Position numbers and translations under genes: made by a program
Origin: Limimaricola pyoseonensis
Lineage (GTDB): Bacteria; Pseudomonadota; Alphaproteobacteria; Rhodobacterales; Rhodobacteraceae
Direction of reading: 5' to 3'
Assembly (NCBI RefSeq): GCF_900102015.1
Contig: NZ_FNAT01000002.1
Coordinates: 1-64,000, forward strand
DNA length: 64,000 nucleotides
Notes under the pieces: generated by a model
What the model saw: only the letters and a program-made list of their open reading frames with translations
Databases searched by the model: none
Told to the model about the DNA's origin: nothing
Shown: positions 53,067-61,443 of the stretch, piece by piece
Position numbering within the stretch: position 1 is the first letter of the stretch
How the letters are laid out: the number at the start of each line of letters is the position of its first letter

Positions 53067-53094
53067 CTCGTCAGGGTTGCGGTACCCTGACGAG
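53067..53094 (+). promoter_or_regulatory. perfect 11-bp inverted repeat before the NYN gene
   Basis: CTCGTCAGGGT, 6-nt loop TGCGGT, ACCCTGACGAG. It ends 8 nt before the ATG at 53103, so its 3' arm covers the ribosome-site region (GAGAG). No U-run follows, so it is not a normal polA terminator. A TAGTAT box lies at 53051-53056. Operator or translation-control hairpin are both possible. Confidence 0.65.
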
Positions 53095-53102
53095 AGACGC
53101 GC

Positions 53103-53789
53103 ATGACCCATCAGCCGATTCCGCCCCGCCGCTCGATCGCCGTGCTGATCGACGGCGACAACCTCTCCGCTGCGCATGCCGCCGCCATCGACGCGGCCCT
53201 TGCGCAGGAGGGCGAGCGGCGGATCGCCCGCGTCTATGGCGACGCGCAGAAGATCCAGGGCTGGGAACGCCTCGGCGGCTACGTCGTCGTGCATGCCGGG
53301 GTGGGCAAGAACGCCGCCGACCTGCGGCTCTGCATCGACGCGATGGATCTCGCGCACCGCGTGCCGCCCGATAGCTTCGTCCTGGCCAGCTCCGACGGCG
53401 ATTTCCTGCACTTGGCGCATCACCTGCGCGAGGCCGGGTTCCGGGTGATCGGGCTGGGCGAGGCGAAGACGCCGCGGGGGTTTCGCCGGGCCTGCAGCCG
53501 GTTCGAGCTACTGGGGCCGATCGCCGCACCCAGCCCTGCGGCGCCGCCGCTCTCGCAGCTCGACACGAAGCTGCGGCTTCTGATCACCGAGGGCGGGACA
53601 GCCAAGGGCATGCCGTTGTCCCTGCTCGGGGTGCAGATGCACAAGCGGTTCAGGCTGACCGGCGCGGCGATCAGCGAGGCGGGGTGGGGCGCCTACCTGC
53701 GCAGCCGGCCCGCGCTTTACGACTGCGACCCGAAGGGTCCTGCCGCGAAGGTGCGCTGGGTCGGACCCACGGCTCCGGCCCCGGCCTGA
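53103..53789 (+). CDS. NYN domain protein with C-terminal OST-HTH/LOTUS-like domain
   Basis: 228 residues. NYN (PIN-like) nuclease domain at about 1-140 with the acidic residues in LIDGDNLSAAHA, KNAADLRLCIDAMD and LASSDGDFLHLAHHL, followed by an OST-HTH-like module (about 155-225; LRLLITEGGTAKGMPLSLLGV). This pairing is known in bacterial LabA-like proteins and suggests RNA binding and cutting. A strong hairpin covers its translation start. Targets unknown. Confidence 0.88.
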   Translation: MTHQPIPPRRSIAVLIDGDNLSAAHAAAIDAALAQEGERRIARVYGDAQKIQGWERLGGYVVVHAGVGKNAADLRLCIDAMDLAHRVPPDSFVLASSDGDFLHLAHHLREAGFRVIGLGEAKTPRGFRRACSRFELLGPIAAPSPAAPPLSQLDTKLRLLITEGGTAKGMPLSLLGVQMHKRFRLTGAAISEAGWGAYLRSRPALYDCDPKGPAAKVRWVGPTAPAPA

Positions 53790-53873
53790 ACGGAACCGCG
53801 CCCGGCGCGCGTCGTTGCCTTGCCGAAGCGGGCGGCGGCGATGTGGCCGCCCGTCCAGCACGAGGATGCAAGG

Positions 53874-54365
53874 ATGAGCGAGCACAGCCAGGAAAAGCGC
53901 GTGGAGATGTTCTGGAAGCGGATCGACGGTCTGCATGCCGGCATGGTCGGCCTGCAGGGCACCGACCGGCTGGTCCCCATGGCGCATTACACCGACCCCG
54001 AGAAGGGCTGCCTGTGGTTCATCGGCCATGATGGCACCGAACTGGCCGAGCGCGCGGAAGCCGGCCCGCAGGACGCGCTCTTCGCGGTCACGAGCGACGA
54101 GCACGGGATCTATACCCATGTCCACGGCACGCTGACGCTGAGCCATGACGAGCAGAAGCTCGACGAGCTGTGGTCGAAGGTCGCCGCGAGCTGGTTCGAG
54201 GACGGCCGTCGCGACCCCGACATCCGGCTTCTGTGCTTCACGCTGCGCTCGGCCGAGGTCTGGACCTCCACGACCTCCGCCGCGCGCTTCCTCTACGAGA
54301 CCGCCAAGGGCAACCTCTCGGAAGAGAAACCGGACGTGGGCGACAAGTATTCGCTGAAATTCTGA
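53874..54365 (+). CDS. pyridoxamine 5'-phosphate oxidase-related general stress protein
   Basis: 163 residues from ATG 53874, with GAGG 8 nt upstream. Flavin-reductase-like split barrel: MFWKRIDGLHAGMVGLQG, GCLWFIGHDGTELA, VHGTLTLSHDE and DVGDKYSLKF match the general stress protein 26 branch (bb3856-like), which binds FMN or heme. Physiological reaction unknown. Strong terminator follows. Confidence 0.9.
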   Translation: MSEHSQEKRVEMFWKRIDGLHAGMVGLQGTDRLVPMAHYTDPEKGCLWFIGHDGTELAERAEAGPQDALFAVTSDEHGIYTHVHGTLTLSHDEQKLDELWSKVAASWFEDGRRDPDIRLLCFTLRSAEVWTSTTSAARFLYETAKGNLSEEKPDVGDKYSLKF

Positions 54366-54384
54366 TCTTGGCTGGATCAGATCG

Positions 54385-54412
54385 AAAAGGCGGCCTTCGG
54401 GCCGCCTTTTTC
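54385..54412. terminator. bidirectional terminator
   Basis: AAAAGGCGGCC, TTCG loop, GGCCGCCTTTTTC. U-runs on both strands, between the stress protein and the convergent exonuclease. Confidence 0.92.
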
Positions 54413-54419
54413 GTGCACC

Positions 54420-55028
54420 TCAGTCGAAGGCTGCGGCTTCTAGCCGCCCTTCGCGCAGCAGGTGTTGCAGCGCGTAAGTGACGGAGAGCGCGTCGTCGAG
54501 GCCGTCATGGCCGCGCAGGCCCGGGGGCGCGACGCCGAAATGTGCCGCCATCATGTTGCTGCGCAGCGTCATCAGCTCGGCGAGCGGCACCCCGGCCTTC
54601 AGCAGCAGGTCGCCCGCGTTGCCGAAGCGCGAAACCGGGATCGGCGGGGCGAGGCCTTCGACGTAGCAGCTGATCGCCACCATGTTGAACTCGTCCTTGC
54701 CCCAGCTCCAGAGTCGCAGGCCCTCGGAGAAGGCGTCGAGCCGCGCAAGCGCCTCGGCCAGCGACAGGCCTTCGTCGTCGATCACCGTCTCGGTGATGCC
54801 GGTGAGCCGGGTGAAGAGCGGATCGAGCGGCTGTCGATGGCCGGCGCGGTCTCGCGGCACGACGTGCAGGCGCAACCTGTCGAGGAGCGGGAAGTCCCGC
54901 TCCAGCCCCAGCCGGACCGCGCCGATCTGGGCAATCACCGGGTCCGGGTCATGCGGGCCGTTCCAGTGGCGCGAGGGCGAGCCCTCGGCCGTCAGGAACT
55001 CGCAGTCGTAGATGATGGCATGGCGCAT
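54420..55028 (-). CDS. DEDDh-family 3'-5' exonuclease
   Basis: 202 residues. Exo I YDCEFLTA (Asp8, Glu10), Exo II region WSWGKDEFNMV, Exo III HDGLDDALSV with His and Asp. Similar to DnaQ-like exonucleases, with an RNase T/oligoribonuclease-like core. It may degrade ssDNA or RNA 3' ends. Lies downstream of hsp20 on the same strand but after a terminator. Confidence 0.88.
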   Translation of the reverse strand: MRHAIIYDCEFLTAEGSPSRHWNGPHDPDPVIAQIGAVRLGLERDFPLLDRLRLHVVPRDRAGHRQPLDPLFTRLTGITETVIDDEGLSLAEALARLDAFSEGLRLWSWGKDEFNMVAISCYVEGLAPPIPVSRFGNAGDLLLKAGVPLAELMTLRSNMMAAHFGVAPPGLRGHDGLDDALSVTYALQHLLREGRLEAAAFD

Positions 55029-55098
55029 TTCGGGCCTCCTTCACACACGCATGACGAGTGTGTGGCCGATGGCTGCCACGGCAATCCTGGGACTGAAC

Positions 55099-55129
55099 AA
55101 AAAGGCGCGGACCCTTGCGGACCCGCGCC
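55099..55129 (-). terminator. Rho-independent terminator after hsp20
   Basis: GGCGCGG and CCGCGCC pair around the loop, with TTTTTG following on the minus strand. Two further hairpins lie closer to hsp20: CGGAAC...GTTCCG with inner CCGGCCGG (55135-55177) and CACGGCCGG...CCGGCCGTG (55178-55204). The 179-bp gap thus holds three stems and no gene. Confidence 0.8.
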
Positions 55130-55207
55130 CCTCGCGGAACCGACCGGCCGGCGCCTCTTCCGGCCGGCCGCGTTCCGCACGGCCGGCTGGAGTGCCCGGC
55201 CGTGTCC

Positions 55208-55678
55208 TCAGTTGACCGACTTCTCCTCGATCAGGTTGGCGTCCTGAGGCTTCTGGCGCGAGATCTCGATCTGGCGCGGCTTCAGCGCCTCGGGCACTTC
55301 GCGCACGAGGTCGATGTGCAGCATGCCGTCGAGATGGCTGGCGCCCGTCACCTTGACGTGGTCGGCCAGATGGAAGCGGCGCTCGAAAGCGCGCGTCGCG
55401 ATGCCGCGATGCAGGAAGGTGCGGCTCCCGGCATCGTCGTCGGCCTTGCGGGCGGTGACGAGCAGCGCGTTCTCGCGGACCTCGACGGCGAGATCGTCGG
55501 CACCGAAGCCGGCCACGGCGATCGAGATGCGCCAGGCGCTCTCGTCGGTCTTCTCGATGTTGTAGGGCGGGTAGTTGTTCTGCGCGGTCTCCGTGGCGAG
55601 CACGCGGTCCATCAGGTCGGCGACCTGGTCGAAGCCCACGGTGGCACGGTAGAGCGGGGCAAGATCGAACGTACGCAT
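55208..55678 (-). CDS. small heat-shock protein Hsp20
   Basis: 156 residues from ATG 55678. MRTFDLAPLYRATVGFDQVADL is the N-terminus of the rhizobial/IbpA-like class A proteins. Alpha-crystallin domain at about 35-125 (NIEKTDESAWRISIAVAGF, ENALLVTARK, IATRAFERRFHL, GMLHIDLVREVPEA), IEKTD- and IEI-type end. Holds unfolding proteins. ATG 55687 would lie inside the leader hairpin and is less likely. Preceded by ROSE-like RNA and a sigma-32-like promoter. Confidence 0.95.
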   Translation of the reverse strand: MRTFDLAPLYRATVGFDQVADLMDRVLATETAQNNYPPYNIEKTDESAWRISIAVAGFGADDLAVEVRENALLVTARKADDDAGSRTFLHRGIATRAFERRFHLADHVKVTGASHLDGMLHIDLVREVPEALKPRQIEISRQKPQDANLIEEKSVN

Positions 55679-55683
55679 GTTGG

Positions 55684-55766
55684 TCATCCTCTGTCTCAAG
55701 CGATAACGTCATGTGCCTTCCCCGAAGGGACAGGCCTTGGTCGGCGGAGCCCGTAACCGGCGCTCC
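55684..55766 (-). promoter_or_regulatory. ROSE-like RNA thermometer in the hsp20 leader
   Basis: On the minus-strand RNA the last hairpin pairs UUAUCGCUU with GAGGAUGA (loop GAGACA), with a single bulged G; it buries the AGAGG ribosome site 9 nt before the start. The UCGCU stretch and the bulged G are the mark of ROSE elements. Two upstream stems, one with a UUCG tetraloop (55715-55735) and one GGAGC/GCUCC (55746-55766), complete the usual multi-hairpin layout. Confidence 0.78.
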
Positions 55767-55782
55767 GTGCTGGAGATTTGGG

Positions 55783-55804
55783 ATGGGATATTCGGGGTTT
55801 CAAG
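55783..55804 (-). promoter_or_regulatory. candidate sigma-32 promoter of hsp20
   Basis: On the minus strand CTTGAAA, 10-bp spacer and CCCATC, close to the sigma-32 consensus. Transcription would begin near 55776, giving a leader of about 95 nt that contains the ROSE-like stems. Confidence 0.6.
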
Positions 55805-55857
55805 ACCCGACCGGGCGGGGCCTTGTGCCGGTCTCGGAACCGGGCCCGGGGCCGGGA

Positions 55858-56676
55858 TCAGGGTCGCACGAAGCGGGCGCCGATATCGGTTCTCTGGCCG
55901 GCGCCGACGACCCGGACCTGACCGGTCGAAAGCCCGCCGAAGGCGCCGCCCGGCGTCTCGATCCGAGCGCGCAGGTCGGGCAGGGGGCGGTCGAGCGCGA
56001 CGCCGATCGCCACCGGCTCGCCATCCATCTCGGCCTTGGCCGAGATCACCGAGACGATCCGCACCCCGTCCTCGCCGAAGCTGAAGACCGGCGAGCCCGA
56101 AGAGCCGTAATCGACGTCGCAGCCCATCACCAGAAGGCCGTTCTCCTGGCCGATCACGTCGCAGGTCTCCTGCAGGGAGGGGGCCTCGGCGCGGTCATGC
56201 GCGTAGGAGACGACGCCGACCTGCGCGCCGGGGCTGGGGCCGGCCGCGGTCTCGAAGGGGCGGATGCCGGCCGAGCGGATCGGCTGCGCCAGCTCCAGCA
56301 GCGCCACGTCGTCGGGGCTGGCCGCGCCCGAGCCGCCGCCGACGAAGGCGTAGGCCTCGGGCGCCACGGCCCGGCGCACGGCGCGATAGGCCAGCGCCCG
56401 GCCGCCGCGCATCCCGGCCTTGAACTCGATCTCGGCCGGATCGACCTCCTCGCCGGTGTCGCGGTCGTAGAGGCAGTGCGCGGCGGTGAGCACGAGGTCG
56501 GGCGCGATCAGCGCGCCGGTGCAGAAGCCGCGGCCGCCGATGTCGAGCCGGCCCACCGCCTCCCAGCCGCGGGCGTCGTCGCCGGTGACCATCGGCAGCA
56601 GCGGGTGCCGGTCGGCCCGCACCGGCAGCGACAGCGCCGCCAACACCAGCAGGGCCACACCGATCGCCTTGCGCAT
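55858..56676 (-). CDS. secreted trypsin-like serine protease
   Basis: 272 residues from ATG 56676 behind GGAGGAGG. Signal peptide 1-20 (VALLVLAALSLPVRA). Triad: His in VLTAAHCLYD, Asp in SPDDVALLEL, Ser in DYGSSGSPVF; the serine motif is GSSGSP rather than GDSGGP, as in the V8/Glu-specific-like branch. Cysteines may form two disulfides. Lies 100 bp after glcF but with no clear functional link. Confidence 0.93.
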   Translation of the reverse strand: MRKAIGVALLVLAALSLPVRADRHPLLPMVTGDDARGWEAVGRLDIGGRGFCTGALIAPDLVLTAAHCLYDRDTGEEVDPAEIEFKAGMRGGRALAYRAVRRAVAPEAYAFVGGGSGAASPDDVALLELAQPIRSAGIRPFETAAGPSPGAQVGVVSYAHDRAEAPSLQETCDVIGQENGLLVMGCDVDYGSSGSPVFSFGEDGVRIVSVISAKAEMDGEPVAIGVALDRPLPDLRARIETPGGAFGGLSTGQVRVVGAGQRTDIGARFVRP

Positions 56677-56776
56677 GCGCCTCCTCCGCTTCGGCGCGCG
56701 GGGCATGCGCGCGGCCTTCGGGCCCGACACTAGGGCCCCGGCGCCGCGCGGCAAAGCCCCATTGGCGGGAAGATGC

Positions 56777-58051
56777 CTACAATCCGGCCGGCCGTGGCCC
56801 GCCGGTCGCCCAGTCGAGCAGCTGCACCGAGTGCAGCACAGGAACGCCGGTGCCGCGCGCGATCTGCATCATGCAGCCGATGTTGCCGGCGGCGATCACC
56901 TGCGGCTTCAGCACCTCCAGCGTCTCGACCTTGCGGGTCCGCAGCTCGGCCGAGATCTCGGGCTGCATCAGGTTGTAGGTGCCGGCCGAGCCGCAGCACA
57001 GATGGCTGTCGGCGGGCTCGGAGACCTCGAAGCCGGCGGTCTTCAGAAGCTCCTTCGGCCCGGCCTTCAGCTTCTGCCCGTGCTGCAGCGAACAGGCGGC
57101 GTGGTAGGCCACGCGCAGCGGCTCGGCCCGCGCGCCTTCGGGCAGGCCCAGCTTGGCGACGATCTCGCTCACGTCGCGGCACAGCCCGCCGATGCGGGTG
57201 GCCTCTTCCTCCAGCTCGTGGCCCGCGAACATGTGGCCGTAATCCTTCATCGTGGTGCCGCAACCGGAGGTGTTGATCACCACCGCGTCGAGCCCCTCGA
57301 TCCCGGCCATCGAGCGGATCAGCTTGGCCGCCGTGCCGCGCGCCTCGTCATGCTTGCCCATGTGCTCGGTCAGCGCGCCGCAGCAGCCGACGCCTTCGGG
57401 GATCACTACCTCGCAGCCGAGCCGGGTGAGCAGCCGGATCGTGGCGTCGTTGATCTCGGTGTCCAGCGCGCGCTGGGCGCAGCCGATCGACAGGCCGACG
57501 CGCATCCGCCTCTCGCCGACCGCCGGGAAGACCTGCGGGTCGTCGTTGCGCGACACCGGCGGCAGCTTGGGCGGCGCCATGTCGAGCATGGCGCGCAGCC
57601 GGCGGTCGGGCATCAGCCCCTTGAAGGGTTTCGCGAACCGCGCCGCCAGCAGCGCCAGCCGGAAGCGGCCCGGATAGGGCAGGATCCGCGCCAGCGTCCA
57701 GCGCAGTAGCCGGTCCATCACGGGGCGATCGTAGTTTTTCTCGATATAGCCGCGCGCCTGGTCGATCAGGTGGCCGTAATGCACGCCGGAGGGGCAGGTG
57801 GTCATGCAGGCGAGGCAGCCGAGGCAGCGGTCGAGATGCATGACGGTCTTGTCGTCGGGCACCCGCTCGTTCTCGAGCATGTCCTTGATCAGGTAGATCC
57901 GGCCGCGAGGGGAATCGAGCTCGTCGCCGAGCACCTGGTAGGTCGGGCAGGTCGCCGTGCAGAAGCCGCAATGCACGCAGGCGCGCAGGATCGAGTTGGC
58001 CTCGGCGGTCTTCGGGTCGCGCAGCTGCTCTGGGGTGAAACTGGTCTGCAT
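56777..58051 (-). CDS. glcF: glycolate oxidase iron-sulfur subunit
   Basis: 424 residues. Two 4Fe-4S motifs CVHCGFCTATCP (about 25-36) and CLGCLACMTTCP (about 76-87), then two CCG domains with CCGALTEHMG and CCGSAGTY. It carries electrons from GlcDE to quinone. 10 bp after glcE; end of glcDEF. Confidence 0.96.
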   Translation of the reverse strand: MQTSFTPEQLRDPKTAEANSILRACVHCGFCTATCPTYQVLGDELDSPRGRIYLIKDMLENERVPDDKTVMHLDRCLGCLACMTTCPSGVHYGHLIDQARGYIEKNYDRPVMDRLLRWTLARILPYPGRFRLALLAARFAKPFKGLMPDRRLRAMLDMAPPKLPPVSRNDDPQVFPAVGERRMRVGLSIGCAQRALDTEINDATIRLLTRLGCEVVIPEGVGCCGALTEHMGKHDEARGTAAKLIRSMAGIEGLDAVVINTSGCGTTMKDYGHMFAGHELEEEATRIGGLCRDVSEIVAKLGLPEGARAEPLRVAYHAACSLQHGQKLKAGPKELLKTAGFEVSEPADSHLCCGSAGTYNLMQPEISAELRTRKVETLEVLKPQVIAAGNIGCMMQIARGTGVPVLHSVQLLDWATGGPRPAGL

Positions 58052-58061
58052 GGGGTCTCCG

Positions 58062-59171
58062 TCAGGCGGCGAGGATGCCGCGCGGGTCGAACTGTTCGCG
58101 CAGGCCCCGCGTCAGCGCGGCGATGGCATGGGGCTGCGGCTGCAGCGTGCCGAGGCGGGCATGGGTGTCGGGCGTCGCGCGCAGCAGCGTGGCGTGGCCG
58201 TCGTAATGCCCGAGCGCCGCGCGCAGGTCGGTGCCGGCGGCGCAGCGCAGCCAGACGAGGCCGCCGCCCCAGTCGTAGAAGGCCTGCTCGGCGCCGGCGC
58301 GGGCCACGAGATCGGCGGCCTGGCTCGGCCGGACCGAGACGCGCCAGACGTCGCCCTCGGTGCCGTGGAAGGGTGCTGCGTCGCGGATCGCCCGCCACTC
58401 GGCGCGCACCGCCTCGCGGTCGTCCTCGATCGCCCAGTCGCCATGCGGCTTCAGCGCCTCGGCCAGCGCCTTGGTCCGGTAGGCGACGGAGGGCGCGAAG
58501 CCCTCGATCCTGAGCACGGTGCGCGAACCGCCTTCGGCCTGCGGGGCATGCGCCGCGCCGGTGACCTCGTAGGGCGTGCCGAGCGCCGCCGACATCGCGC
58601 GCACCGCTGCCGCATCGTCGAGGCCGCGCGCCACGAGGCTCGCCGCCGTCTCGGTGCCGGGCAGCACCTTCAGCGCCACCTCGGTAATCACGCCCAGCGC
58701 GCCGCGGCTGCCGGCGACGAGGCGGGCGAGGTCGTAGCCGGTGACGTTCTTCATCACCCGGCCGCCATTCTTGACGACATGCCCCGCGCCGTCGACGAAG
58801 CGCAACCCGAGCAGGTGGTCGCGCGCGGCCCCTACCTGCACCCGTCGTGGCCCCGACACGTTGGCCGCCACCACGCCGCCGATGGTCGGCGTGCCGGAAC
58901 TGCCCAGGAGGCCGCGATGGTCCATCGGCTCGAAGGCGAGCCGCTGGTTGGCGCCGCGCAGCGTCTCCTCGACTTCCTCGACCGGTGTGCCCGCGCGCAC
59001 CACCAGCGTCAGCGCGGCGGGGTCGTGCAGCACGATGCCGGTGAGGGCCGAGGTGCTCAGCACCTCGCCCTCGGGCCGGTGGCCACGGGTGCCGCCGCCC
59101 TGCACCGCGAAGGGCGCGGACGCGTCGCGCAGGATCTCGGCCAACTCGGCCTCGGAGCCGGGCCGGATCAC
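58062..59171 (-). CDS. glcE: glycolate oxidase FAD-binding subunit GlcE
   Basis: 369 residues from GTG 59171, overlapping glcD's stop as GTGA. FAD-binding p-cresol methylhydroxylase-like domain with GGGTRGH near 28-34, IGGVVAANVSGP, and GRVMKNVTGYDLARLVAGS; the C-terminal end HARLGTLQPQPHAIA is shorter than in GlcD. Works with GlcD as heterodimer. Confidence 0.95.
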   Translation of the reverse strand: MIRPGSEAELAEILRDASAPFAVQGGGTRGHRPEGEVLSTSALTGIVLHDPAALTLVVRAGTPVEEVEETLRGANQRLAFEPMDHRGLLGSSGTPTIGGVVAANVSGPRRVQVGAARDHLLGLRFVDGAGHVVKNGGRVMKNVTGYDLARLVAGSRGALGVITEVALKVLPGTETAASLVARGLDDAAAVRAMSAALGTPYEVTGAAHAPQAEGGSRTVLRIEGFAPSVAYRTKALAEALKPHGDWAIEDDREAVRAEWRAIRDAAPFHGTEGDVWRVSVRPSQAADLVARAGAEQAFYDWGGGLVWLRCAAGTDLRAALGHYDGHATLLRATPDTHARLGTLQPQPHAIAALTRGLREQFDPRGILAA

Positions 59172-60598
59172 GCCCGGCGCCCTTCGCTGGCCGCGAGCGG
59201 GAAGACCTTGGCTGGGTTCAGAAGCCATTTCGGGTCGAACACGTCCTTCACCCGCATCTGCGCCTCGAGGTCGACGGGCTCGAACTGCACGCTCATCAGG
59301 TCGCGCTTCTCGACGCCGACGCCATGCTCGCCGGTCAGGCAGCCGCCGACCTCGACGCAAAGCTTGAGGATGTCGGCGCCCATCGCCTCGCATTTCTCGA
59401 GGTCGCCCTCCTTGTTGGCGTCGAACAGGATCAGCGGGTGCATGTTGCCGTCGCCCGCATGGAACACGTTGGCGACGCCGAGGCCGTAATCGTCGCTGAG
59501 CTCGCCGATGCGCCGCAGCACCTCGGGCAGGGCCGAGACCGGGATCGTGCCGTCGAGACACATGTAGTCGTTGATCTGCCCCATCGCGCCGAAGGCCGAT
59601 TTCCGGCCCAGCCAGATCCGCGCCGCCTCGTCGCCGTCCTGCGCCGAGCGGATCTCGACCGGATCATGCGACTTGGCGATCTCGAGGATGGTGGCGAGCT
59701 GGTGCTCGATCTCCTCGGCCGAGCCCTCGACCTCCACGATCAGCAGCGCCTCGCAATCGGGGTAGCCCGCATGGGCGAAGGCCTCGCAGGCGCGGATGCA
59801 GGGGCGGTCCATGTACTCGATCGCCACCGGCAGCACGCCCGCCTTGATGATGTCGGCGACGCAGGCGCCCGCCGCCTCTGCGCTGTCATAGCCCAGCATC
59901 ACCGGTAGCGCGCCCTCGGGCTTGGGCAGGATGCGCAGCGTCGCCTCGGTCACGACGCCGAGCTGCCCTTCCGAGCCGCAGACAACGCCCAGCAGGTCGA
60001 GCCCGCCCGCATCCATGTGCGCGCCGCCCAGCTCGACCACGGTGCCGTCCATCTGCACCAGCGTCACGCCGAGCAGGTTGTTGGTGGTCACCCCGTATTT
60101 CAGGCAATGTGCCCCGCCCGAGTTCATCGCGATGTTGCCGGCGATGGCGCAGGCCAGCTGCGAGGAGGGGTCGGGGGCGTAGAAGAAGCCGAGTTCCTCG
60201 ACCGCGCCGGTGACCGAAAGGTTCGTGCGCCCGGTCTGCACCCGAATGATCCGGTCGGCGGTGTCGGTCTCGAGCACCCGGTTCATCCGCGATACGCCGA
60301 GGATCACCGAGTCGGCCGTGGGCAGCGCGCCGCCAGCGAGCGAGGTGCCCGAGCCGCGCGGTACCACCGGCACGTTCTCCTCGTGGCAGATCCTGAGCGC
60401 GGCCGACACTTCTTCGGTGGTCGCGGGCAGCACCACGCTGAGCGGCGGGCAGCGATAGGCGGTGAGCGCGTCGCATTCATAGGCGCGGGTCTCGGCCGGG
60501 TCGTGGATCACGCCCCTCTCGCCCAGCGCCGCGGTCAGCCGCGCGACGACCTGTGCCTTCTTCGCCATGACGCGCGCGTCGGGGGATGGCATCTGCAT
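59168..60598 (-). CDS. glcD: glycolate oxidase FAD subunit GlcD
   Basis: 476 residues from ATG 60598 after GGAGGCCGGACC. FAD motif VPRGSGTSLAGGALP (about 80-94), SQLACAIAGNIAMNSGGAH, and C-terminal VFHAGDGNMHPLILFD, CLTGEHGVGVEKRDLM with the active His residues. Oxidises glycolate (D-lactate-like) to glyoxylate. First gene of glcD-E-F. A GGT-N11-ACC site lies 37-57 bp upstream. Confidence 0.97.
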   Translation of the reverse strand: MQMPSPDARVMAKKAQVVARLTAALGERGVIHDPAETRAYECDALTAYRCPPLSVVLPATTEEVSAALRICHEENVPVVPRGSGTSLAGGALPTADSVILGVSRMNRVLETDTADRIIRVQTGRTNLSVTGAVEELGFFYAPDPSSQLACAIAGNIAMNSGGAHCLKYGVTTNNLLGVTLVQMDGTVVELGGAHMDAGGLDLLGVVCGSEGQLGVVTEATLRILPKPEGALPVMLGYDSAEAAGACVADIIKAGVLPVAIEYMDRPCIRACEAFAHAGYPDCEALLIVEVEGSAEEIEHQLATILEIAKSHDPVEIRSAQDGDEAARIWLGRKSAFGAMGQINDYMCLDGTIPVSALPEVLRRIGELSDDYGLGVANVFHAGDGNMHPLILFDANKEGDLEKCEAMGADILKLCVEVGGCLTGEHGVGVEKRDLMSVQFEPVDLEAQMRVKDVFDPKWLLNPAKVFPLAASEGRRA

Positions 60599-60634
60599 GG
60601 TCCGGCCTCCTATCGGGCAAGGGGGTGCGCAAGA

Positions 60635-60655
60635 TTGGTAAAGAAATATAACCAA
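60635..60655. promoter_or_regulatory. candidate GntR operator of glcDEF
   Basis: TTGGT, 11 bp, ACCAA: a perfect 5-bp inverted repeat. TGGTAAAGAAATATAACC shares 14 of 18 bases and the GGT-N11-ACC spacing with the site before the GntR gene at 40737-41510. Lies between glcD and the divergent DUF599 gene. Confidence 0.65.
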
Positions 60656-60701
60656 CGCCACCCCGTGGCAAGCGCGACCGGTCGCCGCTAGGGTGCCGGG
60701 C

Positions 60702-61394
60702 ATGGAAGCCTTCGTCCAATTCACATTGCTGTCCCCCTTCGACGCGGCGGCGCTGGCGCTGCTGGTTCTGGGCTACTGGGCGATCGGCTGGCGGATCGAG
60801 CATCCGGGGCGCCGACCCTCGGTGACGGTGCTGATGGCCGAGCACCGGCGCGAATGGATGCGAGAGTTCGTGCAGCGCGATCCGCGGATCTTCGACGCGC
60901 AGATCGTGGCCAGCCTGCGGCAGGGCACGTCCTTCTTCGCCTCGACCTGCCTTCTGGCGGTGGGCGGCGTGCTGGCGCTGATCGGCAACACCGAGCCGCT
61001 GCAGGGCGTGGCGGAGGGCCTGGGCGGCGACATGATCCCGGCGTTGCTGTGGCAGATCAAGCTGGTGCCGGTGGCGCTGTTTCTGACGCATGCCTTCCTG
61101 AAGTTCGTCTGGGCGCAGCGCATCTTCGGCTATTGCTCGGTGCTGATGGCCGCGGTGCCGAACGACCCGGCCGACCCGCGCGCGCTGCCGCGGGCCATGC
61201 AGGCGGCCGAGCTGAACATCCGCGCGGCGTGGAACTTCAATCGCGGGCTCAGGGCGATGTATTTCGCGCTGGGCGCGCTGGCCTGGCTCCTGGGCGCGGG
61301 CGCGCTGGCACTGGCGAGCCTCGCCGTGATCTACCTGCTGTGGAGCCGCGAATTCGCCAGCGTGCCGCGCGCGGTGCTGCTGGGCGAGGGTTGA
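60702..61394 (+). CDS. DUF599 family membrane protein
   Basis: 230 residues from ATG 60702; GTG at 60693 is possible. Four membrane helices (about 10-28, 78-100, 122-140, 195-225). HPGRRPSVTVLMAEHRREWM, RIFDAQIVASLRQGTSFFAS and NFNRGLRAMYFALG are the DUF599 marks. Function unknown. Divergent from glcDEF, sharing the 104-bp spacer with the operator-like site. Confidence 0.88.
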   Translation: MEAFVQFTLLSPFDAAALALLVLGYWAIGWRIEHPGRRPSVTVLMAEHRREWMREFVQRDPRIFDAQIVASLRQGTSFFASTCLLAVGGVLALIGNTEPLQGVAEGLGGDMIPALLWQIKLVPVALFLTHAFLKFVWAQRIFGYCSVLMAAVPNDPADPRALPRAMQAAELNIRAAWNFNRGLRAMYFALGALAWLLGAGALALASLAVIYLLWSREFASVPRAVLLGEG

Positions 61395-61443
61395 GGAGCC
61401 GACATCCGGCGCGCCGCGGCGAAGGGCGAGGCGGTTCGCCCGC

